Shown piece after piece: positions 35,305 to 43,863 of a stretch of 64,000 bases of DNA (positions are counted from its first letter, which is position 1; every line of letters starts with the position of its first letter). Both the position numbers and the translations under genes were made by a program. Source of the stretch: Novipirellula artificiosorum (GTDB lineage: Bacteria > Planctomycetota > Planctomycetia > Pirellulales > Pirellulaceae); assembly GCF_007860135.1 (NCBI RefSeq), contig NZ_SJPV01000001.1:927299-991298 (forward strand), read 5' to 3'. A model generated the notes under the pieces. The model did no database searches, was not told the origin of the DNA, and saw nothing but the letters and a program-made list of their open reading frames with translations.

Positions 35305-37932
35305 ATGACACCGATGATGAAGCAATACCATGAAGCGAAGGCGGCGTGCGGGGACGCACTGCTGTTTTTCCGGATGGGCGACTTTTACGAGCTGTTTCTT
35401 GATGACGCCAAAGTCGCCGCCAAGATCCTCGGGCTGACGCTCACCAGCCGTGACAAAGATAGTGACAATCCGACCGCCATGGCCGGTTTCCCCTACCATC
35501 AACTCGATTCCTACCTGAATAAGCTGATTCGGGCCGGTTATCGAGCAGCGGTATGCGAGCAGGTCGAGGACCCGAAGCAGGCCAAAGGGCTGGTGCGTCG
35601 TGAAATCACCCGATTGGTCAGCGCCGGAACGCTGACAGACGACGGCCTGCTCGATCCGCGCGAAGCGAACTATTTGGCGGCCGTCTATTTGGCGAGCCCG
35701 AAAACCAAGAGCAGGGAGGAAACCGAGCCGACCGCCGGAATCGCGTGGGCCGAGCTGTCGAGTGGTCGCTTCGAAGCCGGCATCTTCCCGAAATCGCGGA
35801 TCGAAGATGAACTGGCGCGGATCGGCCCTGCGGAAGTCATTTATCGTGAAGATGACGTGCGACTCAGCCCGGACACCACAGCCCCTTGGTCCTGGACCTC
35901 GCGGCCGGCGTGGTCGTTTGCCGAAGACGCGTCGCGTGACGCCCTGTGTAAACAGTTTGCGGTTCACAACCTTGAAGGTTTTGGCTTCGTTGACGCCGAT
36001 GGCCCCGCGATCCGGGCGGCTGGGGCAGCGTTGACGTACCTCCAGGAAACGCAACGAGGAGGGCTCGACCACTTTCGCTCGATCACGGCTCATCACCGTT
36101 CGGGCGTCTTGCAGATTGATGCGTCGACTCGCGCCAGCCTCGAAATCACACGGACGATTCGCAGTGGTTCTCGCGAGGGTTCGCTGTTGGGGGTGATCGA
36201 TCGAACGTGTACGCCGATGGGAGCACGATTGTTGGCCGACTGGATTGCCGCGCCGTTGATTGATCGTGCCCGAATCGAATGCCGTCTCGATGCGGTTTCC
36301 GAACTGGTCGGCGATGCGCGGCTTCGCGGCGATATCCGCGAAACCTTGAAGCGAACGTTTGATTTGACTCGGCTGCTGGCGAGAATTGCCACCGGACGTA
36401 CGGGACCGCGGGACCTGCAACAAGTCGCTCGGACGCTCGCCAGTCTTCCCGATCTGAAAGCACGGCTGACGAATCGCAAATCCGAGCGACTTCAGTTTGT
36501 GGAGGCCCATTTACACCTGTGTCCTGAGCTACGGGCTCAACTGGAATCTTCGCTCGCCGATGAATGCCCCTTGGCCGCATCGGACGGTAACTTCATTCGT
36601 CAAGGCTTCGACAAAGAACTCGATGCACTGCGTTTGCTGGCCCGCGGCGGCAAGGAATGGATCGCCGCGTACCAGAGAGAACAGATGGAAGCGACGGGCA
36701 TTCAAAACTTGAAGGTCGGTTACAACAAGGTCTTCGGGTACTTCCTCGAAGCCAACAATTCACAACGGGACAAGATTCCGGATCATTTCATTCGAAAACA
36801 GACTCTTAAGAATTGCGAACGGTTCATCACACCCGAGCTGAAAGAGTACGAGGAAAAGGTCCTGGCGGCGGATGATCAGGCATCGGCGCGCGAGCAGTTG
36901 TTGTTTCAAAACCTGCGTTTGCAGACCCACCAGCATCTTTCAATACTGCAGGAAGTCGCAACCGCGATCGCCGAATTGGACGTCCTCGCGGCGCTTGCGG
37001 AGATCGCCAGTGGACGGAAATGGGTACGTCCCGAATTGACCGACGATTCCATTTTACAGATCGAAGCCGGGCGTCATCCTGTGCTGGACGTGACGCTGCC
37101 ACAGGGAGAATTTGTTCCGAACGACTGCGTTCATTCGCCCGAGGCCGGAATGATTCTGCTGATCACCGGCCCCAACATGGCTGGTAAAAGCACTTACATT
37201 CGCCAGGTCGCTCTGATCACGCTGCTTGCCCAGGCCGGTTCGTTCGTGCCAGCGGAAACCGCCACGATCGGGATTGCCGACCGGATCTTTGCGAGAGTCG
37301 GGGCGAGTGATGAATTGAGCCGAGGTCAAAGTACCTTTATGGTTGAGATGGTCGAAACCGCCCGGATTTTGAATACCGCCTCACCGCGAAGTCTCGTGAT
37401 CCTCGACGAGATTGGACGTGGAACCAGCACGTACGATGGTTTGTCTTTGGCCTGGGCAATCACCGAATACTTGCACGAGCAGATCGGTTGTCGCACGCTG
37501 TTCGCGACGCATTATCATGAATTGACACAGCTTGAAGAAACGTTGCCTCGCGTTGCGAACTTGAATGTCGCCGTGAAGGAATGGAACGATGAAGTGGTCT
37601 TCTTGCACCGCATCGTTTCCGGCGGCGCCGACAAAAGCTATGGGATTCATGTCGCACGACTTGCCGGTATCCCCAAAGCGGTCAACGAACGAGCGAAGGA
37701 TGTCCTGGCACAACTCGAAGTCGACCACCGTGATTCACTCGACCGCCCCACCTTGTCCCCGCCAGGTGACGCTGCAAAACAAAATCACTACCAATTGACG
37801 TTGTTCGGTTTCGCGGACCATCCCTTGTTGGATGAGCTTCAGAAGTTGGATGTCAATGCGATGACGCCCATGGACGCGTTGCAGTTTTTGCAAGCGGCGA
37901 AGAACCAATTGCAAACACCTGCCAAGTCGTAA
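35305..37932 (+). CDS. mutS: DNA mismatch repair protein MutS
   Basis: 875 residues, full length. It recognises mismatches and small loops and starts repair with MutL. The mismatch-contacting Phe-x-Glu lies in FFRMGDFYELF (residues 21-31). The ATPase has Walker A GPNMAGKSTYIRQ and Walker B LVILDEIGRGTSTYDG, followed by LFATHYHEL. The core and clamp domains are present between. A C-terminal segment ends AKNQLQTPAKS. It stands alone as a plus-strand gene; the sugar-binding protein gene converges 21 bases after its stop. Confidence 0.97.
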   Translation: MTPMMKQYHEAKAACGDALLFFRMGDFYELFLDDAKVAAKILGLTLTSRDKDSDNPTAMAGFPYHQLDSYLNKLIRAGYRAAVCEQVEDPKQAKGLVRREITRLVSAGTLTDDGLLDPREANYLAAVYLASPKTKSREETEPTAGIAWAELSSGRFEAGIFPKSRIEDELARIGPAEVIYREDDVRLSPDTTAPWSWTSRPAWSFAEDASRDALCKQFAVHNLEGFGFVDADGPAIRAAGAALTYLQETQRGGLDHFRSITAHHRSGVLQIDASTRASLEITRTIRSGSREGSLLGVIDRTCTPMGARLLADWIAAPLIDRARIECRLDAVSELVGDARLRGDIRETLKRTFDLTRLLARIATGRTGPRDLQQVARTLASLPDLKARLTNRKSERLQFVEAHLHLCPELRAQLESSLADECPLAASDGNFIRQGFDKELDALRLLARGGKEWIAAYQREQMEATGIQNLKVGYNKVFGYFLEANNSQRDKIPDHFIRKQTLKNCERFITPELKEYEEKVLAADDQASAREQLLFQNLRLQTHQHLSILQEVATAIAELDVLAALAEIASGRKWVRPELTDDSILQIEAGRHPVLDVTLPQGEFVPNDCVHSPEAGMILLITGPNMAGKSTYIRQVALITLLAQAGSFVPAETATIGIADRIFARVGASDELSRGQSTFMVEMVETARILNTASPRSLVILDEIGRGTSTYDGLSLAWAITEYLHEQIGCRTLFATHYHELTQLEETLPRVANLNVAVKEWNDEVVFLHRIVSGGADKSYGIHVARLAGIPKAVNERAKDVLAQLEVDHRDSLDRPTLSPPGDAAKQNHYQLTLFGFADHPLLDELQKLDVNAMTPMDALQFLQAAKNQLQTPAKS

Positions 37933-37953
37933 GGATGCCACCTTGATCTCGGA

Positions 37954-38955
37954 TCATTTCGCCAGCGACTCGCTGGTGATCAAATCAACCGGCGTTTCAA
38001 TGTCTTCGCTCTCGACAAGCGGATCGGCAAGCATTTTCAAAGCAGCCTCAATGCCAAAGACCGCCAGTTGATCACCATGCTGATCGGCGGTCGCCAAAAT
38101 CTTGTCTTCGCGAATCGCTTGTTGAACCGCAGAGATGTTATCGAATCCGACCACGATCACTTCGCCGCTTCGGCCAGCACTGCGCACTGCCGCGAGTGCC
38201 CCGAGCGCCATGCTGTCGTTGGACGCAAGAATTGCCTTGATCTCAGGATGTTCACTTAAAATCGATGCTGCGATCGTGTTGGCCTTTACCGTTTCCCATT
38301 CGGCCGATTGGCTGTCGACGATTTCAATCCCGGCCTCCGTCATCGCTTCTTCAAAACCGAGCTGACGCTGCTGGCCGTTGAAGGACGTTCGAATGCCTTC
38401 GAGCACAGCCACTTTATCGCCTTTCGAAAGACGCGTCGCCAAATACTCGCCCACTTTCTTTGCTCCCGCTTTGTTGTCAGGACCGACGAACGGGATTGCA
38501 ATCTGCTCTTGTCGAAGTACCTCCGCGTCAAGCCGATTGTCAATATTGACAACCACGACGCCTTTTTTCTTCGCCTTGCGAAGTGCCGGGACCAATGCCT
38601 TGGAATCCGCTGGCGCAATTACGATTGCATCCACACCGCTGGCGACCATTTCGTCCACCATTGCCGCTTGCCGAGCCAGGTCACGTTCGTCCTTGATCCC
38701 GTTGGACAACAATTCGTACTGGTCATCATGTGCACGTTGATGGTCCTTCGCACCATTTTCCATGGTCGAAAAAAATTCATTGGCGAGCGACTTCATGATC
38801 AAGGCGACGCGAGGCTTGTCGCTGGTGTCCGAAGAGGGGGAATGGCAACCAGCGATGGTGGCCACCAGCAAGACCAAAGCAACCGTAAGGATTTTGTTGG
38901 GCATAGGAGTCGGCATGAGAGTCGGCATGAGAGTCGGCATGGGAGTCGTAATCAT
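37954..38955 (-). CDS. Sugar-binding lipoprotein of an ABC transporter (RbsB-like)
   Basis: Up to 333 residues. The lipobox is ATIAGC in LTVALVLLVATIAGC, followed by a type I periplasmic-binding fold (RVALIMKSLANEFFSTMENG, VDAIVIAPADSKALVPALRK, ILASNDSMALGALAAVRSAG, VVGFDNI). This is the ribose/galactose-binding group. The N-terminus encodes a fourfold M-P-T-x repeat giving in-frame ATGs at 38955, 38940, 38928, 38916 and 38904; MPNKILTVAL at 38904 gives a normal signal peptide. No permease or ATPase gene is adjacent, so it is an orphan binding protein or uses a distant transporter. Confidence 0.85.
   Translation of the reverse strand: MITTPMPTLMPTLMPTPMPNKILTVALVLLVATIAGCHSPSSDTSDKPRVALIMKSLANEFFSTMENGAKDHQRAHDDQYELLSNGIKDERDLARQAAMVDEMVASGVDAIVIAPADSKALVPALRKAKKKGVVVVNIDNRLDAEVLRQEQIAIPFVGPDNKAGAKKVGEYLATRLSKGDKVAVLEGIRTSFNGQQRQLGFEEAMTEAGIEIVDSQSAEWETVKANTIAASILSEHPEIKAILASNDSMALGALAAVRSAGRSGEVIVVGFDNISAVQQAIREDKILATADQHGDQLAVFGIEAALKMLADPLVESEDIETPVDLITSESLAK
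38905..38952. repeat. 12-bp tandem repeat at the start of the binding-protein gene
   Basis: Four units of the 12-mer GAGAGTCGGCAT (plus strand): two exact, one with two changes and one degenerate. On the coding strand each good unit supplies an ATG and encodes MPTL or MPTP. Unit loss or gain keeps the frame. Confidence 0.8.
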
Positions 38956-39291
38956 TGGCGAGGGGGGGAGGGAGTTCCATCGAAAGCCGTCTCAATCAAC
39001 GTACCCACTTCGGTTCGTGTTGATCGAACCATCCACAACGATGGGTGACCTTCGTGGATCCGTTTCGGTCGGAAAAAAACAGCATTCGACTTCGATTCTC
39101 GCTCAACGGTCATGTTACAATTGAGGCCTCCGGTTCACAACCTGCATCGGTTATCATGCGACGGCTGGATCACGTGCGACAAGTTTGTCGCCAAGCGACT
39201 GCTCACTGACTACGGGCACGCCCCCCGCGATCCTCTTCCCATGATTGCTGAAGTCAGGGTTTCGTCCGTTTTCACCAACCCTCTTTGATTC
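38956..39291. other. Divergent intergenic region
   Basis: 336 bases between the minus-strand binding-protein gene and the plus-strand sulfatase. It presumably carries both promoters. No gene, repeat or hairpin of note was found apart from a G-run at 38963-38970. Confidence 0.4.
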
Positions 39292-40770
39292 ATGTTCCAC
39301 CGATTGATTTCGTGCTTGGTTGTTGTTCTTCTCACCTCCGCCGTGTTTGCCGATCGCCCCAATGTTTTGATGATCGCCATCGATGACCTGAACGATTGGG
39401 TTGAACCCCTCGGAGGTCACCCCGATGTAAAAACACCTGCAATGGCTGCTTTGGCCGCGCGTGGCTTGACGTTCACCAATGCTCATTGCCAAGCTCCGCT
39501 GTGTAACCCCAGCCGCACGTCGTTGATGACGGGGCTACGGCCAACCGATACTGGCGTATACGGCTTGTCACCCTGGTTTCGCGCACTGCCGGAATTCAAG
39601 GACCGCGTAACGCTACCACAATATTTTCAGAGCCATGGTTACCGCACGCTGATCGGAGGAAAAATCTATCATGGCGGAAATGGACGTGGCCGGGACGCTG
39701 AAAAAGAGTGCGATGTCTGGGGGCCCAATGCGTCGGTTGGCGCGAAGCCTGAAAAGAAACTCATTCCGCCGACACCGGGCGGCAATCACCCCTTGATGGA
39801 CTGGGGCACCTTTCCTCATCGCGACGAGGACAAGGGCGATTGGCAAGTTGCGTCGTGGGCCGTCGACCAGCTTGAATCGATGCCCGATGAACAACCTTTT
39901 TTTCTCTCGGTCGGTTTCTTTTTGCCTCATGTACCCTGTTACGCCACACAGAAATGGTTCGACCTGTATCCTGATCAAACCATGACGATGCCGCCCCTGT
40001 TGCCGGGCGATCGGGATGACACCCCCGAATCGTCGTGGTACATCCATTGGGATTTACCCGAGCCGAGGTTGAGTTGGCTTGAAGCGAACCATCAAACGCG
40101 ACCGCTCGTCAGATCGTACTTAGCATGCGTCAGTTTCGTCGACAGCCAAGTCGGCCGCGTCCTCGACGCGCTCGAAGCATCCCCGTATGCCGGCAATACA
40201 ATCGTTGTCTTGTGGAGCGATCATGGGTACCACTTGGGCGAGAAAGCCATCTCTGGAAAGAATTCGCTGTGGGCACGGTCAACTCACGTTCCGTTGATCT
40301 TTGCGGGTCCCGGCGTACCGAAGGATTCAAAATGCAATCAGCCGGCTGAGTTGCTTGACATTTATCCCACGTTGGCGGCGTTGGCGGCGCTCGACGAGCC
40401 GCAAGGAATGGAGGGAATCAGCCTGTTGCCGCAAATCGAGGATCCGCAGCGACCGCGCGAGCGACCGGCGATTTGTTCTCACAATGCGGGGAACCATAGC
40501 GTCTGTGATACGCGTTGGCGTTACATTCGCTATGCCGATGGAGCCGAAGAGTTGTACGATCGGAACGCGGATCCCGACGAGTACGACAATCTGGTCGCCC
40601 CTGGCCGTGACCGATTGCCGTTCGCGGACGTGATCGCGAAGTTGAGTCAATGGTTGCCCACCGACGAACGTCCGCTTGCCGCTGGCAGCGCCCATCGAAT
40701 TCTCGAGCGACGCGCAGACGGTTTCTACTGGGAAGAGAAAAAAATTGTTCCCTCCGAGAGGGTCCGGTAA
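39292..40770 (+). CDS. Secreted sulfatase (iduronate-2-sulfatase type)
   Basis: 492 residues with a signal peptide (LISCLVVVLLTSAVFA). The metal site is RPNVLMIAIDDLNDW. The formylglycine motif is CNPSRTSLMTG, with Cys as the residue to be modified by a formylglycine-generating enzyme. The conserved GGKIYHGG, FLPHVPCYA and SDHGYHLGEK follow. The early DDLNDW block and overall length are those of iduronate-2-sulfatase-like (S1_7) enzymes that remove sulfate from algal or animal polysaccharides. It is intact, in contrast to the remnant at 3.2 kb. Confidence 0.93.
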   Translation: MFHRLISCLVVVLLTSAVFADRPNVLMIAIDDLNDWVEPLGGHPDVKTPAMAALAARGLTFTNAHCQAPLCNPSRTSLMTGLRPTDTGVYGLSPWFRALPEFKDRVTLPQYFQSHGYRTLIGGKIYHGGNGRGRDAEKECDVWGPNASVGAKPEKKLIPPTPGGNHPLMDWGTFPHRDEDKGDWQVASWAVDQLESMPDEQPFFLSVGFFLPHVPCYATQKWFDLYPDQTMTMPPLLPGDRDDTPESSWYIHWDLPEPRLSWLEANHQTRPLVRSYLACVSFVDSQVGRVLDALEASPYAGNTIVVLWSDHGYHLGEKAISGKNSLWARSTHVPLIFAGPGVPKDSKCNQPAELLDIYPTLAALAALDEPQGMEGISLLPQIEDPQRPRERPAICSHNAGNHSVCDTRWRYIRYADGAEELYDRNADPDEYDNLVAPGRDRLPFADVIAKLSQWLPTDERPLAAGSAHRILERRADGFYWEEKKIVPSERVR

Positions 40771-40891
40771 ACTCCTTCCGAGCGCGAGCGAAAACGTTTA
40801 GATTAAGCCGTCAAGGGGTCCGCGCTGTCGGATCACCGACTAAAAAGAAACGAACCCAACTTTTTTCTATCCACTCGAAAGTAGTCTCACC

Positions 40892-41485
40892 ATGAGCGTA
40901 CTTGTTCAACAGCAAGCCCCCGATTTTACTGCCCAAGCTGTCATGCCCGATGGGCAGTTCAAAGAGGTCTCTTTGTCCGATTATCGCGGGCAGTACGTGA
41001 TGCTGTTCTTTTGGCCCTTGGACTTCACCTTCGTCTGCCCCACCGAGATTATCGCGTTTAGTGACCGAGCGTCCGATTTCGAAAAACTGGGGGTGCAGAT
41101 TCTGGGTGTGTCGATTGATAGTCACTACACCCATTTTGCCTGGACCAGTACGCCGCGCAATCAAGGCGGCATTGGCAAAACGGAATACCCACTGATCGCC
41201 GATTTGAACAAGCAAATCTCTCGCGATTACGACGTCTTGCTCGATGCCGGCATCGCTCTGCGAGGTCTATTCTTGATCGACAAAGACGGCATCGTGCGTC
41301 ACCAAGTGGTCAATGACTTGCCGCTTGGTCGTAACGTCGACGAAGCGCTGCGGATTGTCAAAGCGCTTCAGCATTTCGAAAAGCATGGCGAAGTGTGCCC
41401 CGCGAATTGGCAAGAAGGCAGCCGCACGATCAAACCGGGCGTCGAAGAAAGCAAAGCGTTTTTCAGCGCCGAATACAAGGGTTAA
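40892..41485 (+). CDS. Typical 2-Cys peroxiredoxin (AhpC/Prx1 type)
   Basis: 197 residues. The peroxidatic Cys lies in [14 protein letters not shown] near residue 49 and the resolving Cys in GEVCPANW near 170. It reduces hydrogen peroxide and organic peroxides, recycled by a thioredoxin or AhpF-like partner. The C-terminal tail after the resolving Cys is long enough for the GG/YF-type helix. A small hypothetical gene follows 60 bases later. Confidence 0.95.
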   Translation: MSVLVQQQAPDFTAQAVMPDGQFKEVSLSDYRGQYVMLFFWPLDFTFVCPTEIIAFSDRASDFEKLGVQILGVSIDSHYTHFAWTSTPRNQGGIGKTEYPLIADLNKQISRDYDVLLDAGIALRGLFLIDKDGIVRHQVVNDLPLGRNVDEALRIVKALQHFEKHGEVCPANWQEGSRTIKPGVEESKAFFSAEYKG

Positions 41486-41545
41486 GCTTTGCCGGAGGTC
41501 GACGTGACTTCCCGATCGAGAACCTCGATTATCGAAAGATCAACC

Positions 41546-42214
41546 ATGTGGAAAACAAACGAACTCGGTCATGCCGCGTGGCAAGATCACGGTACCACAT
41601 GGTGGTTTGACGCGAGAGGCGGTGAACACGGGATCGCGATCGGAATGGCCCCCGATCCTCAATTCGCGGCCCGGTTTCGTGCCGTCGAGCATGACACGAT
41701 GCCGAGTGCAGCCGAGCAATTTGTCCGTGGTGATCAGTGGCACGTGGTGCTTCCTCAGCAAACGGAATCGTACTCGCTTCGGTTGGCGTTTCAACCGATC
41801 CGCGGCAATAGCGACCGGATGCTGTTTGAAGTGACGGTTTCGTTGGAAACCTCGCTGCTTGATACCCAACCCATGCTCGAGTTGTTGGCTTCTGGCAAAG
41901 CGTTGGATTCAATCGGCGTTCCGGAGTCCTTGGGTGCACCGGCGGATCAGGGATGCCCACCGATTTCGATCGCAACGGGACCGACGGGATCTATAGCAGT
42001 GTTGCTGGGGCCGCACGATTATCCGTTCACAACGGATGAAACGACCGACGCGGGTTTGAGGTTGCGTTTGTTTGGTCAGTTTTTGGAAAAAGGCGTCATC
42101 CGAAAAGCTCGTCCGTGGATCTTGATCACTCGATCCGGTGATCAGCCGAGCCACGATGAACTGCGACAAATCTACCGCGAACTGGCAGACAGCCCGCTAC
42201 CACTTACATCGTGA
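41546..42214 (+). CDS. Conserved protein of unknown function
   Basis: 222 residues from ATG 41546; the frame opens at 41489 with less convincing sequence. It is rich in beta-type sequence (WHVVLPQQTESYSLRLAFQP, MLFEVTVSLETSLLDTQPML). There is no signal peptide, membrane helix or known catalytic motif. It follows the peroxiredoxin gene by 60 bases and converges with the electron-transfer operon. No function can be named. Confidence 0.6.
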   Translation: MWKTNELGHAAWQDHGTTWWFDARGGEHGIAIGMAPDPQFAARFRAVEHDTMPSAAEQFVRGDQWHVVLPQQTESYSLRLAFQPIRGNSDRMLFEVTVSLETSLLDTQPMLELLASGKALDSIGVPESLGAPADQGCPPISIATGPTGSIAVLLGPHDYPFTTDETTDAGLRLRLFGQFLEKGVIRKARPWILITRSGDQPSHDELRQIYRELADSPLPLTS

Positions 42215-42255
42215 AGTGGCGGGACGCCGGTCACGCTTGCGATTGCGAGCAACCA

Positions 42256-43860
42256 CTAGGCATTGGAATCGCACGCCTGGCAACCTGGTTGCACTTGATG
42301 CTTTACGGAGAAATACAGCGCTCCGGTAGGACAGGCTCCGATGCATTTTGAAGCGACCGAACCGAGCGCTTCCTCCATGGTGCCATGGAAGGGAACCCCA
42401 ATGCGAACGTCGAATCCACGTCCGACGAAACTTAGCCCGAGTGCGTCTTGAGCCTGATTGGCGATTTGCACACACAACTCACAATTAATGCATTTACCAG
42501 GCTCGTAGATCACCGAGCCACTCCGGTTGACTTGAACGTACGCTCGTCGCCCGCTTTGGTATCTCGCCTGATCGGCACCATACTGGGCCGCATAGTGTTC
42601 GAGCGAGCAGTTTCCGTGTGCAATGCAACCGCATGCCAAGCAACGATTCGCCTGCTCCGAGGCAACGGGAAGATCCAACGGATTATCCGTAGGTTTCGAG
42701 GCGGGGAGCCGGGCCCCAGGGGTACCGTTGGCCAAGAATTCCGGCAACTCATCGCCAGGAATCTTACCGATTCGCGAAGAAAACGGTCGAGCTACGGGCG
42801 TGATCGTCTCTCCCCGCACATATTGGTCGATGGCAGCTGCCGCTTCCTTGCCATCGGCGACACTGCGAACGACCAAGCCTTTGCCACGAATGGCGTTGCC
42901 GGCCGCGAAGACGCCGGGCGTTCCCGTCTCGAACGTTCCTGCGTTGACATCAACGCCCCGACGGCTGATCTTTAGCCCCCAATCCTTTGCTTCCTCCTTT
43001 GCATCACCACCGCAACACAGCAAGACCGCATCGAACGATTGCTGCAGTTCCGAGAGTGCAATATCGGTCCCCAACCGTGTGTTGCTTGCGAAATCAATCT
43101 CCATTCGCAGAATCACTGCGACTTCGCCAGCCAGGACCTCTTCTGGCAAATCCTTGGGAAACTCGTGCCACAAGCGGCCGCCTGCACGATCCTCGGCGTC
43201 GATCAGTTTGACGTGGTGCCCTTCTCGGCGAAGATGAAACGCGGCGGCCAAACCTGTTGGACCGGCGCCGACCACCGCAACACGCTTGCCAGAATCCGCG
43301 GCACACTCAGGGATGTACGGATCGCCCGATTCCAAATCACGGTCCGCAACGGTGCGTTTCAAGTCACAAACTTCCACCGGTCCATCGGCACCACTGCGGC
43401 GGCACCCCTTTTCGCAAGGCTTTGGACAGACTCGGCCCAAAATCGCGGGTAATGCGATGTCTTCTTTGATTGTGGCGATCGCATGGACCAGATCTTGGTC
43501 GCCGATCTCACGCAACATCTTTGGAATGTCCATGTGAGCGGGACAGGCGAAATAGCAGGGTGCCAAACAGTCGCCGACATGATCACTAAGAATCAGCTCC
43601 AAAGCAGTGCGCCGGAGCGAATGGACCTCGGGGGTCTCACTCTCAATCCGCATTCCTTCGGCTGCGGGCATCCCACACGATGGAACCACTCGTCCGCTAT
43701 CGGCCATCTTGACGATACAAACTTGGCACGACGTTGACGCTTTGTAGCCTTTTAAAAAGCATAGCGTCGGCACATCGATTCCCAATTTGCGTGCGGCATC
43801 GAGAACCGTTTCGCCCGGTTCCACTTCGACTTCGCGGTTATCAATGGTAAGTTTTGGCAT
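42256..43860 (-). CDS. FAD/iron-sulfur oxidoreductase: NuoG-like 2Fe-2S N-terminus, GltD-like core, 4Fe-4S C-terminus
   Basis: 534 residues, cytoplasmic. A [2Fe-2S] ferredoxin domain (Cys 34, 45, 48, 62) is followed by GltD-like Cys motifs (CPKPCEKGC, 145-153) and an FAD Rossmann fold (VVGAGPTGLAAA near 197). The core passes straight from FDAVLLCCGG to FETGTPGVFAAGNA. The NAD(P)H-binding Rossmann domain that GltD and NfnB carry between these blocks is missing. The C-terminus has Cys-rich segments (CLACGC, CINCELC, CIGACPTGAL) for one or two [4Fe-4S] clusters. It probably takes electrons from, or gives them to, the NuoE-NuoF protein encoded 3 bases upstream, not NAD(P)H directly. Confidence 0.85.
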   Translation of the reverse strand: MPKLTIDNREVEVEPGETVLDAARKLGIDVPTLCFLKGYKASTSCQVCIVKMADSGRVVPSCGMPAAEGMRIESETPEVHSLRRTALELILSDHVGDCLAPCYFACPAHMDIPKMLREIGDQDLVHAIATIKEDIALPAILGRVCPKPCEKGCRRSGADGPVEVCDLKRTVADRDLESGDPYIPECAADSGKRVAVVGAGPTGLAAAFHLRREGHHVKLIDAEDRAGGRLWHEFPKDLPEEVLAGEVAVILRMEIDFASNTRLGTDIALSELQQSFDAVLLCCGGDAKEEAKDWGLKISRRGVDVNAGTFETGTPGVFAAGNAIRGKGLVVRSVADGKEAAAAIDQYVRGETITPVARPFSSRIGKIPGDELPEFLANGTPGARLPASKPTDNPLDLPVASEQANRCLACGCIAHGNCSLEHYAAQYGADQARYQSGRRAYVQVNRSGSVIYEPGKCINCELCVQIANQAQDALGLSFVGRGFDVRIGVPFHGTMEEALGSVASKCIGACPTGALYFSVKHQVQPGCQACDSNA

Positions 43861-43863
43861 GAG

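Noticed and set aside
35146..36510. Minus-strand frame of 454 codons opposite mutS
   Set aside because: MutS is unambiguous on the other strand, and the minus frame has no domain or start signal.
43715..43740. Sigma-54-like promoter (TTGGCACGACGTTGA) on the plus strand
   Set aside because: It lies inside a conserved Cys-rich coding segment on the opposite strand, the downstream TTGCA block is imperfect, and no gene follows.
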